Part shown: positions 25,830-34,458 of the stretch, piece by piece
Layout: each line of letters starts with the position of its first letter
Numbering within the stretch: position 1 is the stretch's first letter
Assembly: GCF_900290275.1 (NCBI RefSeq)
Contig: NZ_LT985323.1
Coordinates: 882,092 to 946,091 of the forward strand
Origin: Prevotella merdae
GTDB taxonomy: Bacteria > Bacteroidota > Bacteroidia > Bacteroidales > Bacteroidaceae
DNA: 64,000 bases
Reading direction: 5' to 3'
The notes under the pieces: model-generated
What the model was told of the DNA's origin: nothing
Databases searched by the model: none
What the model saw: only the letters and a program-made list of their open reading frames with translations
Position numbers and translations under genes: made by a program

Positions 25830-26807
25830 ATGGATTATCTGTCAATCATAAAGCAACCCATAGAGGCGGAGCTCGCCGATTTTATCAGTCTTTTTAATAA
25901 GTCGCTATCGCATGAGGACGGCTTGCTAGGTTCAGCGCTTGAGCATATATGCAAGCGTGCTGGTAAGCGTATGCGTCCTATGCTGATACTACTAATGGCT
26001 AAGAACTTTGGGCAGATAAATTATGCCACGCAGAACGCAGCTGTGGGTTTGGAATTGTTGCATACAGCCTCGCTTGTGCATGACGATGTAGTAGATGAGA
26101 GTGGTGAACGACGTGGTCAAGCTTCGGTTAATGCTACGTACGATAATAAGGTGGCTGTGTTGGTGGGCGATTATATACTATCAACAGCTCTGTTGTGTGT
26201 GGCTCGCACACATTCGGAAGAGATTGTGACTTATTTGGCTGAGTTAGGACGCACGTTGTCGGACGGCGAGATTCTGCAGCTGTCTAACATCGGACGCAAG
26301 GACATATCTGAAGATGTGTATTATAACGTTATTAAGCAGAAGACTGCTGCGCTGTTTGAAGCTTGTTCGGGTATTGGTGCATTGTCATCAGGAGCCTCGG
26401 AGGAGGATGTCAAGGCGGCAAAGTTGTTCGGTCAGAACCTTGGTATAATCTTCCAAATACGCGACGATATATTCGATTATTACGACTCTACAGAGATAGG
26501 CAAACCTACCGGTAACGATATGGCTGAGGGAAAGCTTACTTTACCCGTGATATATGCTGTGAATAATGGTGGCAATGAATCGATGAGAGAGCTCGCGCTT
26601 AAGGTAAAGGAGCATGCGGTGTCGGCTGAGGAGATAGCCAAGCTTGTTGAATATACCAAGGAGAAGGGTGGTATTGAATATGCTGAGAGCCGTATGTGGG
26701 AGTTTCATGCGGAGGCGCAGCGTTTCTTGGATGATAAGGTGCAGCAGCCGGATGTTAAGGCGGCATTGCAGGCTTATCTGGACTATGTGATTAAGAGAAC
26801 GAAGTAA
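25830..26807 (+). CDS. Polyprenyl diphosphate synthase
   Basis: 325-residue all-trans isoprenyl diphosphate synthase. First Asp-rich motif HDDVVDES (about residues 78-85) and second DDIFDYYDS (about 209-217) bind Mg-diphosphate; GKRMRP and the GRR/RRGQ arginines are present. It elongates farnesyl-PP-type primers to long chains (octaprenyl or similar) for menaquinone side chains. The chain-length-setting residue before the first motif is not bulky, which fits a long product. Confidence 0.92.
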   Translation: MDYLSIIKQPIEAELADFISLFNKSLSHEDGLLGSALEHICKRAGKRMRPMLILLMAKNFGQINYATQNAAVGLELLHTASLVHDDVVDESGERRGQASVNATYDNKVAVLVGDYILSTALLCVARTHSEEIVTYLAELGRTLSDGEILQLSNIGRKDISEDVYYNVIKQKTAALFEACSGIGALSSGASEEDVKAAKLFGQNLGIIFQIRDDIFDYYDSTEIGKPTGNDMAEGKLTLPVIYAVNNGGNESMRELALKVKEHAVSAEEIAKLVEYTKEKGGIEYAESRMWEFHAEAQRFLDDKVQQPDVKAALQAYLDYVIKRTK

Positions 26808-26835
26808 GAGGGAGAGGGAGCCTCTCTCTATATAT

Positions 26836-26903
26836 AAGAGCTAAGCCTCTTTAAGCCTTTCTGAGCCATAGGGCATAGGAAGGCTTAAAGAGGCTTAGCT
26901 CTT
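26836..26903. terminator. Very strong hairpin terminator
   Basis: A perfect 24-bp stem (AAGAGCTAAGCCTCTTTAAG... / ...CTTAAAGAGGCTTAGCTCTT) with a 20-nt loop, followed by a run of ten T on the plus strand. It separates the convergent polyprenyl synthase and deoC. Confidence 0.92.
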
Positions 26904-26966
26904 TTTTTTTTATATTGTCTATAGTGTTTCTAGTATATCTAGTGTTTATAGTATATCTTTTATCTC

Positions 26967-27911
26967 TTAGAAGAACTTTATCTGCTCGCCCTTAAGCTCG
27001 CTAAGCAGCATATTTGCAAGACGTGATGTTCCGAGACGAAGCCACTTGTTGGTGAGCCATTTCTCGCCGAGAACCTCCTTAACGATGGTGTAGTAGATAA
27101 GTGCATCCATAACACTATTGATGCCGCCAGCGGGCTTGAAACCTATCTGTATGCCAGTCTTGTCGTAGTACTCCTTAATGGCTTGGCACATAACGTAGGC
27201 AGCCTCTGGGGTGGCAGCGGGCTCAAGCTTGCCAGTAGAGGTCTTTATGTAATCAGCCCCAGCATACATAGAAAGGATGGATGCTTTCTTGATGTTAGAT
27301 GCTGTCTTGAGGGCACCAGTTTCAAGTATAACCTTCATGGCAACATCCTCGCCGCAGGCAGCCTTAAGCTCTGCAATATCGTCGCATACACCTTCGTAGT
27401 CGCCAGAGAGGAACTTGCCTACTGGCATAACGATATCAATCTCTGTAGCACCGTCGGCAACAGCAAGCGATGTCTCAGCTACCTTTACCTCGATACGAGC
27501 CTGAGAAGAAGGGAATGAGCCTGATACGCAAGCAATTTCTACACCGTCTACCTCAAGCGACTCTGCTACAGTCTTGGCAAAGCAAGGATATACGCATATT
27601 GTAGCTACATGGGGTAGATCGGGATATTCGTTGTCGAAGTCGTTTACACGTTCGGTGAATGCCAATACGCTTGTGTCGCTATCGGTAGTCTTGAGGGTTG
27701 TAAGCTCAATGCTGCCGAAAAGAAAACGCTTAACGTCCATGTTATCATTTTCGGGTACTTTCTCGGCGATAATCTTGCGTACGGCATCGCGTACTTCTTG
27801 GTCGTCGATATTAGTGTTGTACTTGGCAAGCGCCTCTTCATACTTGCTCGGGGTTTGCTGAGCATTCTGGTTCTCCAGATCGTTCAGGATAATGTCTTTA
27901 ATAATTCCCAT
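26967..27911 (-). CDS. deoC: Deoxyribose-phosphate aldolase
   Basis: 314 residues. It cleaves 2-deoxyribose-5-phosphate to glyceraldehyde-3-phosphate and acetaldehyde in deoxynucleoside catabolism. The Schiff-base Lys sits in KVILETGAL / GADYIKTSTGK, and the second catalytic Lys in IGFKPAGGI; EIDIVMPVGKFLSGDY is also typical. It is longer than the E. coli enzyme, with ~50 extra N-terminal residues. It heads a minus-strand run continuing from the MazG-like gene 52 bp upstream. Confidence 0.95.
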   Translation of the reverse strand: MGIIKDIILNDLENQNAQQTPSKYEEALAKYNTNIDDQEVRDAVRKIIAEKVPENDNMDVKRFLFGSIELTTLKTTDSDTSVLAFTERVNDFDNEYPDLPHVATICVYPCFAKTVAESLEVDGVEIACVSGSFPSSQARIEVKVAETSLAVADGATEIDIVMPVGKFLSGDYEGVCDDIAELKAACGEDVAMKVILETGALKTASNIKKASILSMYAGADYIKTSTGKLEPAATPEAAYVMCQAIKEYYDKTGIQIGFKPAGGINSVMDALIYYTIVKEVLGEKWLTNKWLRLGTSRLANMLLSELKGEQIKFF

Positions 27912-27963
27912 TTCTGTTTTTATTTGGTTTGTTGTTTACTTCGCTTTCTATATATTATAGATT

Positions 27964-28293
27964 CTATTCTTTATATAGTTTGGGGTTGTTTTTATGGCGT
28001 TCTTTGTCGCGTTTTGTTTTCTTGTCGAAGCTCTTTTGCAGGGCTTCGGTAAGGTCGACACCGGTTTGGTTGGCAAGGCAGATGAGCACCCAAAGGATGT
28101 CTGCCATCTCCTCAGACGGGTCGTGCGATTCGCCCTCCTTAAAACTCTGGTCGCCATAGCGGCGAGCCATAATGCGGGCAAGTTCGCCCACTTCCTCTGT
28201 AAGGCAAGCCATATTGGTAAGCTCGGAGAAATAGCGCACGCCATACTCCTTTATCCAACGGTCTACCGCCTCTTGCGCTTCCTTTATTGTCAT
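27964..28293 (-). CDS. MazG-like nucleotide pyrophosphohydrolase
   Basis: 109 residues with the all-alpha NTP pyrophosphatase metal-binding pattern: LTEEVGELARIM (ExxE) followed by EEMADILWVLICLAN (ExxD). It hydrolyses NTPs or dNTPs to monophosphates and is presumed to have a housecleaning role. Single-domain, like the MazG-like/iMazG group. It lies between dtd-28310 and deoC on the same strand. Confidence 0.9.
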   Translation of the reverse strand: MTIKEAQEAVDRWIKEYGVRYFSELTNMACLTEEVGELARIMARRYGDQSFKEGESHDPSEEMADILWVLICLANQTGVDLTEALQKSFDKKTKRDKERHKNNPKLYKE

Positions 28294-28309
28294 ATCTTTA
28301 TTGTGCTAT

Positions 28310-28615
28310 TTATATCTCCATCGAATATCCCATAAGTTTCATAAATAGGATGTATACAAGCCATATGGCGAACGTCGCAATGAAACAAATACGGAATATA
28401 GTCCTTATCTTTTTAGACCTCTTGGCTGCACGGAAAGGGTGGGGAAAATCAATGTAGGTATTAATACTGAAACCTATCATTATCAACATACATCCCGTAA
28501 ATTTATACCATGCAATCTCTGCTCCCCACGACTTAGAAGTGCTTAACATTACTAAGCCTATAAAGTTCAGGATGTATGCGATTACAGATATATAATCCTT
28601 TGTACTATCCTTCAT
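28310..28615 (-). CDS. Small membrane protein, function unknown
   Basis: 101 residues with three hydrophobic helices (about residues 8-25, 36-54 and 72-95) and a basic loop (HPFRAAKRSKKIRT) between the second and third. No recognised family. It sits 3 bp after the dtd stop and 16 bp before the MazG-like gene, so it belongs to this operon. Confidence 0.65.
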   Translation of the reverse strand: MKDSTKDYISVIAYILNFIGLVMLSTSKSWGAEIAWYKFTGCMLIMIGFSINTYIDFPHPFRAAKRSKKIRTIFRICFIATFAIWLVYILFMKLMGYSMEI

Positions 28616-28618
28616 TGC

Positions 28619-29071
28619 TTACTCCTTGTTTTTGGTGTCCATGCAGATTGTTACCGGACCATCGTTGAGTAGCTCTACCTTCATGTCGGCTCCGAATTCT
28701 CCAGTGCCCACTTCTTTGCTGAGGGCTGCTGAAAGTTTGTTACAAAACTCCTCGTATAGCGGAACAGAAATATCGTGGCTTGCAGCACGGAACCATGATG
28801 GGCGGTTGCCCTTTTTATATGATGCGTATAGCGTAAACTGGCTAACCACTAATGCCTCGCCCTGAACGTCGATGATAGAGCGGTTCATAACGCCGTTCTC
28901 GTCGTCGAATACGCGTAGGGCAGACACTTTCTTCACAAGCCAGTCAACGTCCTCGGATGTGTCGGTAGCCTCGATGCCGAGGAGCAGAAGGAAGCCATTG
29001 CCAATGCTCGACTTAATAGAACCGTTTATGGTGACAGATGCGTGCTGCACACGCTGTATAACTGTTCTCAT
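28619..29071 (-). CDS. dtd: D-aminoacyl-tRNA deacylase
   Basis: 150 residues. It removes D-amino acids (and glycine from tRNA-Ala) from mischarged tRNAs. Family motifs: SQFTLYASYKKGNRPSW (the SQFTL active-site strand) and the cross-subunit GP motif in NDGPVTICMDT (Gly-Pro, residues ~138-139). First gene of a dtd, membrane protein, mazG-like, deoC transcription unit. Confidence 0.95.
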   Translation of the reverse strand: MRTVIQRVQHASVTINGSIKSSIGNGFLLLLGIEATDTSEDVDWLVKKVSALRVFDDENGVMNRSIIDVQGEALVVSQFTLYASYKKGNRPSWFRAASHDISVPLYEEFCNKLSAALSKEVGTGEFGADMKVELLNDGPVTICMDTKNKE

Positions 29072-29149
29072 ATATCAGTTTTGGTTTTTTATATTTTGGT
29101 TGTTTTATATGTGTTTTGGAGGCTTGGCGCCTTTTATCACTTTACTATA

Positions 29150-29180
29150 CAAAGATATTATAAAATTCCGATACGGGCAA
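29150..29180 (-). promoter_or_regulatory. Promoter for the dtd operon
   Basis: Minus strand TTG (29178-29180), 20-nt spacer, TATCTTTG (29150-29157), with a ~75-nt leader to dtd. Confidence 0.65.
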
Positions 29181-29392
29181 GTAATAATTAAAAATCATAT
29201 AAAATACTATCCATTTGTTATCGATTTTATTAGTTTTCCTTTGAAATCTCATAGGAATTTGATAAATTTGCAAAGTGAAACAGAATAGTAATTTTACGTA
29301 TAATATAAAGTATGAACTACAGATTAGGTAAAGACTTTTAGTTTTTAGTATAATTTGATATAAGGATTGGCTTGTTTGTGGCTCGTGAGAGT

Positions 29393-29441
29393 CGTAGCAG
29401 GCAAGGAAGATTTACATAATCTTCTCTGTGTGTGCGCTACG
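29393..29441. other. Nested stem-loop in the uvrC 3' region
   Basis: An outer stem CGTAGC/GCTACG encloses an inner stem GAAGATT/AATCTTC with a 5-nt loop (TACAT), 75-123 nt beyond the uvrC stop. A repeated TCGTGAGA flanks it (29383 and 29444). No T-run is close by on the minus strand. It could be a processed 3' UTR or a small RNA. The rest of 29181-29515 holds nothing recognisable. Confidence 0.45.
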
Positions 29442-29515
29442 GTCGTGAGATCTTGGCGCATTTTTATATCTTTCTGTTTGGGCTCTTTTGTCTGTTTTAT
29501 GGTCTGTTTCAACCT

Positions 29516-31351
29516 TTATTCTGTCTTTTTTAATGCTTCTTTTATCTTTGTAGCTTTTGCTGCTCCCACAACTTTTTCTATATCTTCTATAGATGCCTCT
29601 TGTATGCGTTTGACGCTTTTGAAGGCTTTGATTAGACGGTCGCGTGTGACGGGTCCAATTCCTGCTATATCATCGAGTGCACTGTGTAAGGCATGCTTCG
29701 ATCGCTTGTCACGGTGGAAGGTTATGGCATAGCGGTGCACCTCATCTTGAATCTGCGTCAATACATGGAACAGTTCTGAGTCGGTTTTAATAGCTATGGT
29801 CATAGGAGGATTGCCAAAGAGCAGCTCGTTGGTGCGGTGATGGTCGTTCTTGGCGAGTCCAGCGATAGGAATGTTAAGGTGTAGCTCGCCTTCGACAACC
29901 TGTTTCACTACGTTCATTTGTCCTTGTCCACCGTCGGTAATGATGAGGTCGGGCAGGGTAGTGCCTTCTTCTATCATTCGTGAATAGCGTCGGCGTACAA
30001 CCTCCTGCATTGAGGCGTAGTCGTCGGGGCCAGCAACTGTTTTGATATTGTACTTGCGATAGTCTTTCTTCGATGGTTTCATGCTCTTGAATACGACGCA
30101 TCCTGCCACGGCATCGGTACCAGATATATTGGAGTTGTCGAAACATTCTATATGATACGGCAGCTTTTGAAGTTGCAGTTTTTGTTGTAGCTCCTTCATC
30201 AGACGGGTTTGTTTCTGCTCGGGGTTAAGCTTTTCAGTCTGCTTTAATCGGTCGAACTTGTATTGCTTGCAGTTCATCTCGCCAAGTTCTAAAAGGTGCT
30301 TTTTGTCGCCACGCTGCGGAACTATGAATGTAACCTTGGAAAGTTGCCAGTCCATTTCAAACGGAACAATTATTTCCTTAGCTTTACTTTGGAATCTATC
30401 GCGTATTTCGGGTATTGCGGTAAGCAATAATTCGCGGTCGGTTTCATATAGTTTACGTTTGTACTCGAATGTGAAGCTTTGGTTTACAGAGCCATTCTTG
30501 ACGTGTATGTAGTTGATGAAAGCTGTGTTACTAATTGTGTCGTCGACAATAGTGAAAACGTCGACGTCGGTTATTGTGTGACTAACAACCTCGCTCTTGG
30601 CACAGAATCCTTCGATGAGAAGGTACTTTTGTTTCAACTCTTCGGCTTCTTCAAACTTCAAGTCTTCGGCTTTTTGTAGCATTTCCTCGTATACGTGTTG
30701 CGATAGTTGGCGCGTGTTGCCTTTCAATATTTCACGAGCCTGTGCGATGGAAGCTTGATAATCTTCCAACGATTGCTTGCCACAACATGGGGCTTTGCAG
30801 TTGTGTATGTGGTATTCGAGACACGGTTTATACTTTCCCTTTTCGATGCCTTCCTTTGTTATAGGAATACGGCAAGTGCGAGGCTTATAAAGTTTGTGTA
30901 TAAGTTCGAGCACGGCAAACATACTGCCTGTGTTGGAGTATGGTCCGAAGAAGGTTCCATATTTCTTATTAATATGTCGTGTTTTGAAGACTCGAGGTAG
31001 ATATTCGTTAGTAACACAGATGCTTGGGTAGGTCTTGCCGTCTTTAAGAAGAACGTTGTAGCGTGGGCTGTACTTCTTTATAAGACAGTTTTCCAGTAGT
31101 AGGGCATCCTCCTCTGTATTGACGACGGTGTAGCTGATGTCCTCAATCTTTGATACCAGCACCTTTGTTTTAAACCTGTCTACCTCTTTGTGGAAGTAGC
31201 TTGAGACGCGCTGTTTAAGACGTTTAGCCTTGCCTACATATATTATAGTGTGGCTTGCATCGTAGAATTGGTAACTGCCCGGTTTTTCTGGCATGTTGAG
31301 TACGATGTTCTTAAGACGTTCTATGCGCTTTGCGTTTTCTTCCTTTGTCAT
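29516..31351 (-). CDS. uvrC: Excinuclease ABC subunit C
   Basis: 611 residues from ATG 31351, the family's normal length; an upstream in-frame extension of 83 codons runs through a palindromic repeat and a parS-like site and is not credible. GIY-YIG nuclease ~residues 15-95 (PGSYQFYDASHTIIYVGKAK), Cys-rich loop (CRIPIT... CKAPCCG), UVR domain (~210-245), RNase H-like C-terminal nuclease (ECFDNSNISGTDAVAG, LIITDGGQGQ) and tandem helix-hairpin-helix at the end (IAGIGPVTRDRLI). It incises both sides of bulky DNA lesions with UvrB. Confidence 0.97.
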   Translation of the reverse strand: MTKEENAKRIERLKNIVLNMPEKPGSYQFYDASHTIIYVGKAKRLKQRVSSYFHKEVDRFKTKVLVSKIEDISYTVVNTEEDALLLENCLIKKYSPRYNVLLKDGKTYPSICVTNEYLPRVFKTRHINKKYGTFFGPYSNTGSMFAVLELIHKLYKPRTCRIPITKEGIEKGKYKPCLEYHIHNCKAPCCGKQSLEDYQASIAQAREILKGNTRQLSQHVYEEMLQKAEDLKFEEAEELKQKYLLIEGFCAKSEVVSHTITDVDVFTIVDDTISNTAFINYIHVKNGSVNQSFTFEYKRKLYETDRELLLTAIPEIRDRFQSKAKEIIVPFEMDWQLSKVTFIVPQRGDKKHLLELGEMNCKQYKFDRLKQTEKLNPEQKQTRLMKELQQKLQLQKLPYHIECFDNSNISGTDAVAGCVVFKSMKPSKKDYRKYNIKTVAGPDDYASMQEVVRRRYSRMIEEGTTLPDLIITDGGQGQMNVVKQVVEGELHLNIPIAGLAKNDHHRTNELLFGNPPMTIAIKTDSELFHVLTQIQDEVHRYAITFHRDKRSKHALHSALDDIAGIGPVTRDRLIKAFKSVKRIQEASIEDIEKVVGAAKATKIKEALKKTE

Positions 31352-31487
31352 GGTTGCCTGTTGTTTATATGATGAGCTACCTACTGTTGTGGTGTTCGAC
31401 TGCCTGTTGTTGGTACAGTGTTGTCTGATGTTTGTTTTGCCTGTTCTATCTGTAAGTGCTTTGAAACTAAGAGGTTTGATAATTGTT

Positions 31488-31503
31488 GTTTCACGTGGAA
31501 CTG
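31488..31503. promoter_or_regulatory. parS-like centromere site 1
   Basis: TGTTTCACGTGGAACT matches the bacterial parS consensus TGTTTCACGTGAAACA at 14 of 16 positions. It lies in the 321-bp gap between uvrC and apt, 734 bp from a better copy. ParB/Spo0J would bind it. I see no gene in 31352-31672. Confidence 0.6.
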
Positions 31504-31555
31504 TAAGGTATGTAACGGTAGAGTATATCTCTTCTGTTATCTTGCTCTTATACAA

Positions 31556-31586
31556 AGGCGCGGCAGGCTTGTAGCCTGTCGCGCCT
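31556..31586. repeat. GC-rich REP-like palindrome
   Basis: Stem AGGCGCGGCAGGC / GCCTGTCGCGCCT (one G-T wobble) with a 5-nt loop and TGTTTTTTG on the plus side. It resembles the repetitive extragenic palindromes of Bacteroidota whose spurious translation contains ATGYKPAA. It may stop apt transcription, though the minus-side T-run is weak. Confidence 0.6.
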
Positions 31587-31672
31587 GTTTTTTGTTTCAA
31601 AGCATGTACAGCTCTTTCCTGTTGATTGTCAGTGTTGATGCTAGTCGTTAGCCAGCAAGACTCCTGTTCCTG

Positions 31673-32203
31673 TTAAATCTGTATCAGCGATGAAATTTCG
31701 ATATCCTCGTCAAAACCTTCGCGTCCGTTAAGACCTTCGTTTACAAGCTCGATGATGAAGTTGGCGTATACCTTCTTAGGGTGAAACTTCTTAACGAGGT
31801 TGCAAGCAGCCTTCATTGTGCCGCCTGTTGCAAGAAGGTCGTCGTGCAGAAGGATAACGTCGTTTTCATCGATGGCATCCTTATGAATCTCTATAGTATC
31901 CTTGCCATACTCCTTGGCATAGCTTTCCTGTACTGTATCGCAAGGTAGTTTGCCAGGCTTGCGGCAAAGAACAACACCTGCACCCAGACGAAGGGCGAGG
32001 GCAGACGACATAACGAAGCCGCGCGACTCGATGCCGACAATCTTGGTTATGCCTTTGTCCTTGTAGAGATCGTACATTTCATCGCAAATCTCTTGCAGAC
32101 ATTTGTTGTTTTTGAAGAGTGTGGTAACGTCACGGAAGTTGACTCCCTTCTTTGGCCAATCTGGTATGCAACGCAGATTGTCAAGCAATAGTTTGTTGTT
32201 CAT
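31673..32203 (-). CDS. apt: Adenine phosphoribosyltransferase
   Basis: 176 residues, normal length. It converts adenine and PRPP to AMP (purine salvage). PRPP-binding loop VILLHDDLLATGGTMKAA (about residues 118-135), KIVGIESRGFVMSSALA and an N-terminal IPDWPKKGVNFRDVT substrate loop. It lies 50 bp after mnmG on the same strand. Confidence 0.97.
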   Translation of the reverse strand: MNNKLLLDNLRCIPDWPKKGVNFRDVTTLFKNNKCLQEICDEMYDLYKDKGITKIVGIESRGFVMSSALALRLGAGVVLCRKPGKLPCDTVQESYAKEYGKDTIEIHKDAIDENDVILLHDDLLATGGTMKAACNLVKKFHPKKVYANFIIELVNEGLNGREGFDEDIEISSLIQI

Positions 32204-32237
32204 TTTCAGCTGTTTATTATATGTTTGTTATTCTTTT

Positions 32238-32253
32238 TGTTTCACGTGAAACT
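32238..32253. promoter_or_regulatory. parS-like centromere site 2
   Basis: TGTTTCACGTGAAACT matches the parS consensus TGTTTCACGTGAAACA at 15 of 16 positions and is palindromic over 14 bp. It lies between mnmG (stop codon adjacent) and apt. mnmG/gidA often sits near the chromosome origin, where parS sites cluster, which supports the call. Confidence 0.75.
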
Positions 32254-34125
32254 TTACCTGTGCATCAGTACAAGCAGTACGTTGATGTCGCTTGGCGATA
32301 CACCAGGAATGCGCGATGCCTGTCCGAGAGTTTCAGGGTTTATGCGTATAAGCTTCTGTCTACCCTCTGTTGATATCTCGTGAAGTTGCTCGTAGTTGAA
32401 ATGTCCCTTTATGCGGATGTCTTCCAACCGGTGCATCTTGTCGGCAATCTGTCGTTCGCGCTTTATGTAACCGTCGTACTTTATCAATACTTCGGCTTCT
32501 TCCACAATCTCCTCCTGTCTTGCGTCGTCTGTATCGAGCGCCGCCTTGAGGGAAGGAAGGACAGAGGCGAGTTGTTTGATGCTTAGTTGTGGACGAGCCA
32601 CAAGGCTTGCTATTGTAGCGCCAAACTGCATTGGTGTGGTGCCGAACGATTCGAGAGCCGCGTTTATGTCGCGAGGCTTAACGTTGGTAGAGTTGCAGAA
32701 GTTGATGATACGTTCGGTTTCTGCCTTCTTCTTAAGCCATAGGTCGTAGCGTTCTCGAGAAGCTAGACCTAAGTTATAAGCACGTTCTGTGAGTCGTGCG
32801 TCGGCATTGTCTTGTCGTAGAAGTATGCGATACTCGGCTCTAGAGGTGAACATGCGGTAAGGCTCGTCAACACCCTTCGTCGTAAGGTCGTCTATCAAGA
32901 CTCCTATATAACCCTCGTCGCGTTTCATGATGAACGGTTCAGAGCCACCGCAGAGTAGGGCGGCATTAATACCTGCCATAGTACCTTGCCCGCCAGCTTC
33001 CTCATATCCTGTGGTTCCGTTTACCTGTCCAGCAAAGAAGAGGCCCTTTATTTTCTTCGACTCCAATGAAGGCTTAAGTTGTGTAGGATCGAAGTAATCG
33101 TATTCTATAGCATAGCCCGGTCGGTAAACCTTGATATCTCTGAAAGCTTTAATCTTCTTTAAAGCGGCAAGCTGTACGTCCATAGGCATAGACGAGGAGA
33201 ATCCGTTAAGGTACATTTCGTTGGTATTCTCGCCTTCAGGTTCTAGAAACAGCGGGTGCTGGTCCTTGTCGGGGAACGTTACGAGTTTTGTCTCAATAGA
33301 CGGACAATAGCGAGGTCCGGTAGACTTTATCTGTCCGTTGTAGAGTGGGGATTCGGCAATGGCGTCGCGCAGTGTGTCGTGCACCTCTTTGTTGGTGTAT
33401 GTTGTCCAACACGGAAGCTGTTTCAAGTGTTTCGGAGCCGTCATGTACGAAAATCCGTGGTAGTCGGTCTCGCCTGGCTGACACTCCATATCCTCGAAGT
33501 GAACCGATCGACGATCTATACGCACGGGAGTTCCCGTCTTCATTCTTGCCGATGTTATGCCGTGACGTGTAATGCTCTCAGTGAATTGTAGTACGGCTGG
33601 TTCGGCACATCGTCCTCCTGGCACCTTACGTCTGCCAACGTGCATCAGTCCGTTGAGAAAGGTGCCGGCTGTTATGACTACAGCCTTGGCGTGGAACGTT
33701 ACCCCCCAGACCGTCTCGACCCCCACTGCCTCGCAATTCTTCACAAGCAACTCGCAGGCTTCGTCTTGCCAAATATCTAGCCCGTCTATACGGTCGAGAC
33801 GTGAGCGCCATTCCCAAATAAACTTGCCGCGGTCGCATTGTGCTCTCGGGCTCCATACTGCAGGACCCTTGCCTCGGTTGAGCATGCGAAACTGTATGGA
33901 TGTGGCATCGGTCACAAGACCCATCTCGCCGCCTAAGGCATCAATCTCGCGCACTATCTGTCCCTTGGCAATACCGCCAACGGCTGGGTTGCAACTCATC
34001 TGTCCTATTTTGTTCATGTCCATCGTTATTAGGCACGTCTTGGCACCCATTCGGGCTGCCGCTGCTGCAGCCTCACAACCGGCGTGTCCGCCGCCTATAA
34101 CGATAACGTCGTAATTAAAATTCAT
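32254..34125 (-). CDS. mnmG: tRNA U34 carboxymethylaminomethyl synthesis protein MnmG
   Basis: 623 residues from ATG 34125; the 40-codon upstream extension is unlikely because homologues begin with the FAD motif. With MnmE it modifies the wobble uridine of certain tRNAs. FAD-binding VIVIGGGHAGCEAAAAAARM (residues ~6-25), MSCNPAVGGIAKG (with the Cys-Asn-Pro of the family), PGGRCAEP and a C-terminal helical MnmE/tRNA-binding domain (PGVSPSDINVLLVL). Probably cotranscribed with apt. Confidence 0.97.
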   Translation of the reverse strand: MNFNYDVIVIGGGHAGCEAAAAAARMGAKTCLITMDMNKIGQMSCNPAVGGIAKGQIVREIDALGGEMGLVTDATSIQFRMLNRGKGPAVWSPRAQCDRGKFIWEWRSRLDRIDGLDIWQDEACELLVKNCEAVGVETVWGVTFHAKAVVITAGTFLNGLMHVGRRKVPGGRCAEPAVLQFTESITRHGITSARMKTGTPVRIDRRSVHFEDMECQPGETDYHGFSYMTAPKHLKQLPCWTTYTNKEVHDTLRDAIAESPLYNGQIKSTGPRYCPSIETKLVTFPDKDQHPLFLEPEGENTNEMYLNGFSSSMPMDVQLAALKKIKAFRDIKVYRPGYAIEYDYFDPTQLKPSLESKKIKGLFFAGQVNGTTGYEEAGGQGTMAGINAALLCGGSEPFIMKRDEGYIGVLIDDLTTKGVDEPYRMFTSRAEYRILLRQDNADARLTERAYNLGLASRERYDLWLKKKAETERIINFCNSTNVKPRDINAALESFGTTPMQFGATIASLVARPQLSIKQLASVLPSLKAALDTDDARQEEIVEEAEVLIKYDGYIKRERQIADKMHRLEDIRIKGHFNYEQLHEISTEGRQKLIRINPETLGQASRIPGVSPSDINVLLVLMHR

Positions 34126-34229
34126 ATATTGATTGTCAATAATATTTTGTATGGTACGGCTCAATTTAGTATCTACTAAGTTTCCCTTCGCAAAATTAAG
34201 AATAAAAAATGATTTTTGAAGAGAAATAG

Positions 34230-34260
34230 TTTGATTTATCATCAAATTTCAGTATTTTTG
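34230..34260 (+). promoter_or_regulatory. Consensus promoter of the sdh/frd operon
   Basis: TTTG (34230-34233), a 19-nt spacer and TATTTTTG (34253-34260): near-perfect boxes. A ~190-nt leader follows, containing CGCCGCGACGGCG, before the cytochrome b gene. Confidence 0.8.
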
Positions 34261-34458
34261 CAGTCTGTAAGGACACGGCATATACCTATTATATAGTATA
34301 GCACAAAATTACGTGTTATGTTATATGTTCCATAACCGGATTCTCTTCATTAAGAAAGTAAGCCGCAACCTTATTATGGCACCGCCGCGACGGCGAGGCC
34401 TCCAAATATTGGAATCAATAATTCTAACATTTAATAATTTTTTTAATTCAAATCATTT

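Noticed and set aside
31352..31600. 83-codon N-terminal extension of UvrC
   Set aside because: The extension covers a REP-like palindrome and a parS-like site, and UvrC homologues begin with the GIY-YIG domain.
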